Assembly (NCBI RefSeq): GCF_000721495.1
Contig: NZ_JOHY01000005.1
Span: 124,001-188,000, forward strand
Length of the DNA stretch: 64,000 bases
Reading direction: 5' to 3'
Source of the DNA: Streptomyces sp. NRRL F-5123
GTDB lineage: Bacteria > Actinomycetota > Actinomycetes > Streptomycetales > Streptomycetaceae
The notes under the pieces are model-generated. The model saw only the letters and a list, made by a program, of their open reading frames with translations. It did not search any database and was not told the DNA's origin. Position numbers and translations under genes: made by a program. Positions 60,459-64,000 of this stretch are shown one piece after another. Position 1 is the stretch's first letter. Every line of letters starts with the position of its first letter.

Positions 60459-61041
60459 CGCCGATCTTGAGCGGAGGCCCTGCCCGTCGGCCCCGGTGGG
60501 GGGCCGGACGCCGTCGCGAAACGGCCGCCGGGAAGGGACGTGAGGACCGCGGAAGGCGCCACCCGAGGGCCCCGCGGACGGGCCGGGGGCCGGAGCACGG
60601 CACGGGGCGGCCGGGAGCGGGCTCCGTGGCTGCGCACGGCGAAGCACGGGCCCGCCCCCTGGCCGCGCACGGCGGAGCACGGGCCCGCGGCCTGCGGCCC
60701 GCTGCCGTTCGGGGTCAGGCGGCGGCACGGGCACGCCGGAGACCGCCGGGCAGAGCCGCGGGAGGGCCCTGTACGGGCCAATCGTCAACGGGGAGCACCG
60801 GCCTCCGGGGCGTGTCCGCAAGGCCCCGTCGTCGGTCCGGAGGGCCGGGCCGGCGGGGGCCGGCGCTCCCCCGGAGCTTCGCCCGGGAGGCACTCCCGAT
60901 CGCAGCTCGGAGGGGTCGTCCTCGTAGGGGGCCTGCTCGGACGAGCCCGGCAACGCGGGGCGCACCTCCCGCCGAGGGCAGGGGGCGCGTGTCGGGCGGG
61001 ATTTCGCGGACACGCCCCAGGGTCGGAGTCGGCGGTGGGGT
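60459..61041. other. Region between SWIM operon promoter and GH3 terminator
   Basis: No gene with credible start and protein character; a long plus-strand frame here (60540-61100) is Arg/Gly/Pro-rich noise. It contains a 24-bp repeat with one mismatch (GCGCACGGCGAAGCACGGGC at 60632 and its copy at 60665). Confidence 0.5.
60632..60688. repeat. Two 24-bp direct repeats, 33 bases apart
   Basis: 60632-60655 and 60665-60688 differ at one base. They lie in the non-coding stretch between SWIM and GH3. Function unknown. Confidence 0.7.
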
Positions 61042-61077
61042 GGGGCGCCTCCCGCCGTCAGGAGCGGGAGGCGCCCC
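61042..61077 (-). terminator. Hairpin terminator of GH3 gene
   Basis: Perfect 14-bp stem GGGGCGCCTCCCGC with complement and 8-base loop, 31 bases after the GH3 stop. Confidence 0.8.
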
Positions 61078-61107
61078 GGTCCGGGGTGGCCCCGGTGTGA
61101 CGGGCGG

Positions 61108-63654
61108 TCAGGGGGCGAGCAGCGCGGAGAGCGGTTGCCGAGCGGCGGAGGGGCCGGCGTGCAGCACGTACGGGCCGGGGCGCGGCACCCAGCGGGCCTC
61201 CGCCGGCGACCAGCGCTGCAGCGCCCGCGGCTCGATCCGCACCTCGGCGACCGCGGACGCGCCGGGCGCCGCGTGCACGGCGGCGTATCCGGCGAGCCGC
61301 GGGCCGCCGTCGTCGTGCTCGTCCGGACCCGTCGTCAGATAGACCTGGACGACCTCCCGCCCGCCGCGGGTACCGGTGTTGCGCACCGTGACCAGGGCGG
61401 TCGCGCCCGGTCCTGCGGAGTCCGGCTCCGGCGGCCGCACCTCCAGCGCCTCGTACGCCCAGGTGGTGTAGCCGAGGCCGTGGCCGAACCAGTACGCCGG
61501 TTCCACTCCCGCGCGGCGCCAGGCGCGGTGGCCGACGTACGGGCCCTCCGCGTAACGCAGCACGCCGTCCGCGGGGGCCGTGGCGGGCAGCGGTGCGCCC
61601 GCGGCCCGCGCGGCCCAGGTGGTGGGGAGCCGCCCGCCCGGCTCGGCGCGGCCGAAGAGGACATCGGCGAGCCCGTGCCCGGCCTCCTGGCCCGGGAACC
61701 AGCACAGCAGCACTGCGGGAGCGCTCTCCCGCCACGGCAGCTCGACCGGGCCGCCCGCGTTGACGATCACCACCGTGCGCGGGTTGGCGGCGGCCACCGC
61801 CGCGACCAGCTCGTCCTGGCGGCCCGGCAGTGCGAGCGAGGTGCGGTCGGCGCCCTCGCTCTCGATCTCGTCCGTGGTGCCGACCACCACGACCGCCGCG
61901 TCGGCGCCGCGCGCGCACGCGACGGCCTCGGCGAAGGCCTCGTCCTCCGCGGGCTGCGGCGCGTCGGCGGCCAGCGCGACGGCCAGCCCCTGGTCCGGCC
62001 GCAGCTCCCGGGTGGCGACCAGGTGCAGCGGCTCGCCCGCGACGGCCTTGCGGACCGCGGTGCGGAAGGACGGCGCCACGTGCACGTACGTCGGGTCGTC
62101 GGATTCCGGCTCCACGACGGTGCCGATCAGCTCCTCGCCGTCCACGCGCAGCGCGACCGCGCCCAGGCCCACGACCGACAGCCGCCACTCCCCCGTGGCC
62201 GTGGGCGTGAAATGCGCGCTGACCTCGACGGACGCCGCCGTACGGGCCAGGTCCGGCGCGTCGCCGGGCTCCAGGACGCGGCCGCTGAGCCGGTGTTCGG
62301 CGCACAGCTCGGCGCCGTCGGCGGCCAGGTAGCGGACCAGCACCCCGGGGTCGCCGGTGCGCGGGTCGACGGCGTTGCCGGGGTGCAGCGGGGTCGGCCG
62401 GGTGCCCAGCCGCACGCCCTCCGCGTGCACCACCTCGGTGCCGGTGCCGGAGAGCGCTTCCCGGATACCGTCCAGCGGTGACACGACCGCCTCCGGGAAG
62501 ACGCCCGCGCTGCCCCCGCCCTGCACCCGCGCCGCGGCGGCGTTCGGCCCGATCACCGCGAGCCGCGCGAGCAGGCCGGGTACGGCGGACGCGCCCGGGA
62601 CCCCCGGGGGAACCGCACCGGGAGCCGCCGCCGGAACCAGCGGCAGCAACCCGCCCTCGTTGCGCAGCAGTACGCAGCCAGCGGCCACCGCTCGGCGCAG
62701 CAGGGCGCGCGGCTCGGCGGGCGCCGGGGCGGCCGGCGGCGGCCCGGCTCCTTCCAGCGCGCCGACCCGCGCGGCGAGCCGCAGCAGCCGCCGCACCTTG
62801 GCGTCCACCAGCTCCTCCGGAACCCGCCCCGCGCGTACGGCCGCGACCAGCGGCTCCCCCCACAGAGGGTGCGGGCCGGGCATCGCGAGGTCCTGTGCGG
62901 CGAGCGCGGCCGGCTCCGTACTGCGCACAGCGCCCCAGTCGGAGACGACGACTCCGTCGAACCCCCAGGAGCCCTTGAGGGGTTCGGCGAGCAGCGGGCT
63001 GTGCGACATCGTGACGCCGTTGACGCGGTTGTACGCGGACATCACCACCCACACCCCGGCGCGCACCGCGGCCTCGAAGGGGGCGAGGTAGACCTCGTGC
63101 AGGGTGCGCTCGTCGACGCGGGCGTCCAGGGTGAGGCGGTCGGTCTCGGAGTCGTTGGCGACGTAGTGCTTCGCCGTCGCGGCGACTCCGCCGGCCTGCA
63201 CGCCGCGGATGTAGGCGGCGGCGGTGCGGCCGACGAGGAGCGGGTCCTCGGCGAAGCACTCGAAGTGGCGGCCGGCGGCGGGGGTGCGGTGCAGGTTGAG
63301 GGTCGGGGCGAGCAGCACGTGGATGCGCTTGCGGCGGGCCTCGGCGGCGAGCAGCCCGCCCAGTTCGGCGACCAGTCCGTCGTCCCAGGCGGCGGCGAGC
63401 GCGGTCGGGGAGGGCAGCGCCAGCGCGGTGTCGCGCTCGTCCCAGCGCTCGCCGCGGACACCGGCCGGGCCGTCGGAGAAGCCCAGCGCACGCAGGCCGA
63501 CGGCGGGTTCCGGCGCGGTGCGGAAGGTCCCGGCGCCGGACAGCAGCCGGATCTTCGCGGGCAGGTCGAGCCGGGCGACGAGGGCGTCGAGCCGCTCGTC
63601 GGTGAGCGCGGGTGCGGTGGCGGGCGGCACGGGCACGGGCCCTGGGGTGATCAT
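61108..63654 (-). CDS. GH3 beta-glucosidase with PA14 and FnIII-like domains
   Basis: An 848-residue beta-glucosidase. N-terminal barrel with GFSDGPAGVRGE, KHYVANDSETDR, and nucleophile Asp in GVVVSDWGAV. A PA14-like insert lies at about 400-540, and the second alpha/beta domain contains VVVVGTTDEIESEGADRTSLALPGRQDELV, whose Glu is the likely acid/base. The C-terminal FnIII-like domain ends GPYVLHAGPS. No signal peptide, so it is intracellular and would cleave imported oligosaccharides. ATG 63654 has AGGG 6 bases upstream; ATG 63660 is too close to it. Confidence 0.93.
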   Translation of the reverse strand: MITPGPVPVPPATAPALTDERLDALVARLDLPAKIRLLSGAGTFRTAPEPAVGLRALGFSDGPAGVRGERWDERDTALALPSPTALAAAWDDGLVAELGGLLAAEARRKRIHVLLAPTLNLHRTPAAGRHFECFAEDPLLVGRTAAAYIRGVQAGGVAATAKHYVANDSETDRLTLDARVDERTLHEVYLAPFEAAVRAGVWVVMSAYNRVNGVTMSHSPLLAEPLKGSWGFDGVVVSDWGAVRSTEPAALAAQDLAMPGPHPLWGEPLVAAVRAGRVPEELVDAKVRRLLRLAARVGALEGAGPPPAAPAPAEPRALLRRAVAAGCVLLRNEGGLLPLVPAAAPGAVPPGVPGASAVPGLLARLAVIGPNAAAARVQGGGSAGVFPEAVVSPLDGIREALSGTGTEVVHAEGVRLGTRPTPLHPGNAVDPRTGDPGVLVRYLAADGAELCAEHRLSGRVLEPGDAPDLARTAASVEVSAHFTPTATGEWRLSVVGLGAVALRVDGEELIGTVVEPESDDPTYVHVAPSFRTAVRKAVAGEPLHLVATRELRPDQGLAVALAADAPQPAEDEAFAEAVACARGADAAVVVVGTTDEIESEGADRTSLALPGRQDELVAAVAAANPRTVVIVNAGGPVELPWRESAPAVLLCWFPGQEAGHGLADVLFGRAEPGGRLPTTWAARAAGAPLPATAPADGVLRYAEGPYVGHRAWRRAGVEPAYWFGHGLGYTTWAYEALEVRPPEPDSAGPGATALVTVRNTGTRGGREVVQVYLTTGPDEHDDGGPRLAGYAAVHAAPGASAVAEVRIEPRALQRWSPAEARWVPRPGPYVLHAGPSAARQPLSALLAP

Positions 63655-63766
63655 GGTCATCCCTTCATGGCCTTCCGTGCGGCGCCGCCCGCGGCGTGAC
63701 GGCCCATCGGCGGGAAGGCCGCGGTGAGCGGCAGGCTGGGGACGAGTGGTCCGGATGGCGTCAATA
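63655..63766. other. GH3 promoter region
   Basis: No gene. The region holds the GH3 promoter and leader; the operator follows at 63767. Confidence 0.4.
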
Positions 63767-63788
63767 TGTGGGAGAGCGCTCTCCCACA
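63767..63788. promoter_or_regulatory. LacI-type operator of GH3 gene
   Basis: A 22-bp perfect palindrome with core GGGAGAGCGCTCTCCC and flanking TGT/ACA. It is a GAGAGCGCTCTC variant of the LacI-family sugar operators, distinct from the CebR TGGGAGCGCTCCCA box. It lies 113 bases before the GH3 start. Confidence 0.85.
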
Positions 63789-63961
63789 CGGCCACCCTGT
63801 CCGCCCGCCGACCGGGTGTCAAGCCCCGCCGCAGCCCGCGGCGCGGCTCGCCGCGACCCAGCCGCCGGCGGCCCGCCACGGCCCCCTCACCCGCCCCACG
63901 AGAGGCCGTTCACGTCGCATCCCTTGACACCCCGGAAACCATGGGGCAACCATCGGGGGCC

Positions 63962-63983
63962 ACTGAGAGAGCGCTCTCCCAGA
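63962..63983. promoter_or_regulatory. Second GAGAGCGCTCTC operator at the right edge
   Basis: CTGAGAGAGCGCTCTCCCAG, core GAGAGCGCTCTC at 63967-63978. It shares the GH3 operator core and probably controls a gene beyond the window in the opposite direction, one of the same regulon. Confidence 0.7.
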
Positions 63984-64000
63984 TCACATTTCCCCTCCCC

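Noticed and set aside
60540..61100. 186-aa plus-strand frame between SWIM and GH3
   Set aside because: Arg/Gly/Pro-rich, no ribosome-binding site, no family, and it runs through the GH3 terminator.
61715..61732. GCGGGAGCGCTCTCCCGC inside the GH3 gene as an operator
   Set aside because: In the coding sequence (WRESAPAV); centre lacks the LacI core GAGAGCGCTCTC. Could be chance.
1..64000. tRNA genes, CRISPR arrays, insertion sequences or prophage
   Set aside because: I saw no T-loop-like consensus, no repeated spacer array, no transposase/integrase frame and no terminal inverted repeats.

Overview
The window is very GC-rich actinobacterial chromosome, almost certainly from a Streptomyces or close Streptomycetaceae relative. 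Evidence: GC-saturated third codon positions, frequent GTG/TTG starts, ATGA/GTGA overlaps between neighbouring genes, long GC hairpin terminators without U-tracts, and families typical of streptomycetes (DUF6397, DUF6227, a lone Roadblock protein, CBM13-bearing secreted glycosidases). I see no tRNA, rRNA, CRISPR array, transposase or phage gene. The left edge cuts a helicase gene, and the right edge ends just after a LacI-type operator for a gene outside the window.

Layout. 1-5.7 kb: helicase C-terminus, DUF6397, Roadblock, YnfA, zinc-ribbon and hypothetical proteins, CoA-disulfide-reductase-like enzyme. 5.8-16 kb: secreted two-CBM25 alpha-amylase behind a CTTGCAG-type operator, NADAR protein, Tex, fatty-acid desaturase, M1 metallopeptidase divergent from a MerR regulator. 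16-21 kb: beta-oxidation operon (CoA-transferase, thiolase, FadB) behind a KstR-like site. 21-26.4 kb: NTF2-like/MFS pair, F420-type reductase, HtpX-PspAB, and a quinone oxidoreductase with a perfect TetR-type operator. 26.4-29 kb: two divergent citrate synthases, one fused to an HTH. 29-35 kb: thioredoxin, a PolA-like exonuclease/polymerase with a consensus DNA-damage (PafBC-type) promoter, and a two-component operon with two exported proteins. 35-41 kb: GH16 and GH30 secreted enzymes with CBM13 and a shared promoter/operator, a flippase-like membrane protein, a LacI regulator. 41-50.6 kb: methyltransferase, crotonase, ZTP riboswitch-glyA, a FabR-like TetR divergent from small membrane proteins, AraC regulator, DUF6227, PfkB kinase. 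50.6-53 kb: GH6 cellulase with a CebR box, then decayed remnants of a sugar ABC permease and (less surely) a ROK protein. 53-60.5 kb: the most unusual block, a tightly overlapped five-gene operon (SWIM-like zinc protein, unknown 463-aa protein, VWA protein, MoxR ATPase, DUF5682 protein) behind a PafBC-like promoter and closed by a 23-bp-stem hairpin. 61-64 kb: GH3 beta-glucosidase with a 22-bp palindromic operator.

Themes. (1) Plant and fungal polysaccharide use: amylase, GH16, GH30, GH6 and GH3, each with its own recognisable operator class. (2) Fatty-acid and acyl-CoA metabolism. (3) A possible DNA-damage link: two separate loci, a repair-type polymerase and the MoxR/VWA/DUF5682 operon, carry the same TTGTCAGnn-N8-TAnnnT promoter architecture. 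That link is inferred from sequence alone.
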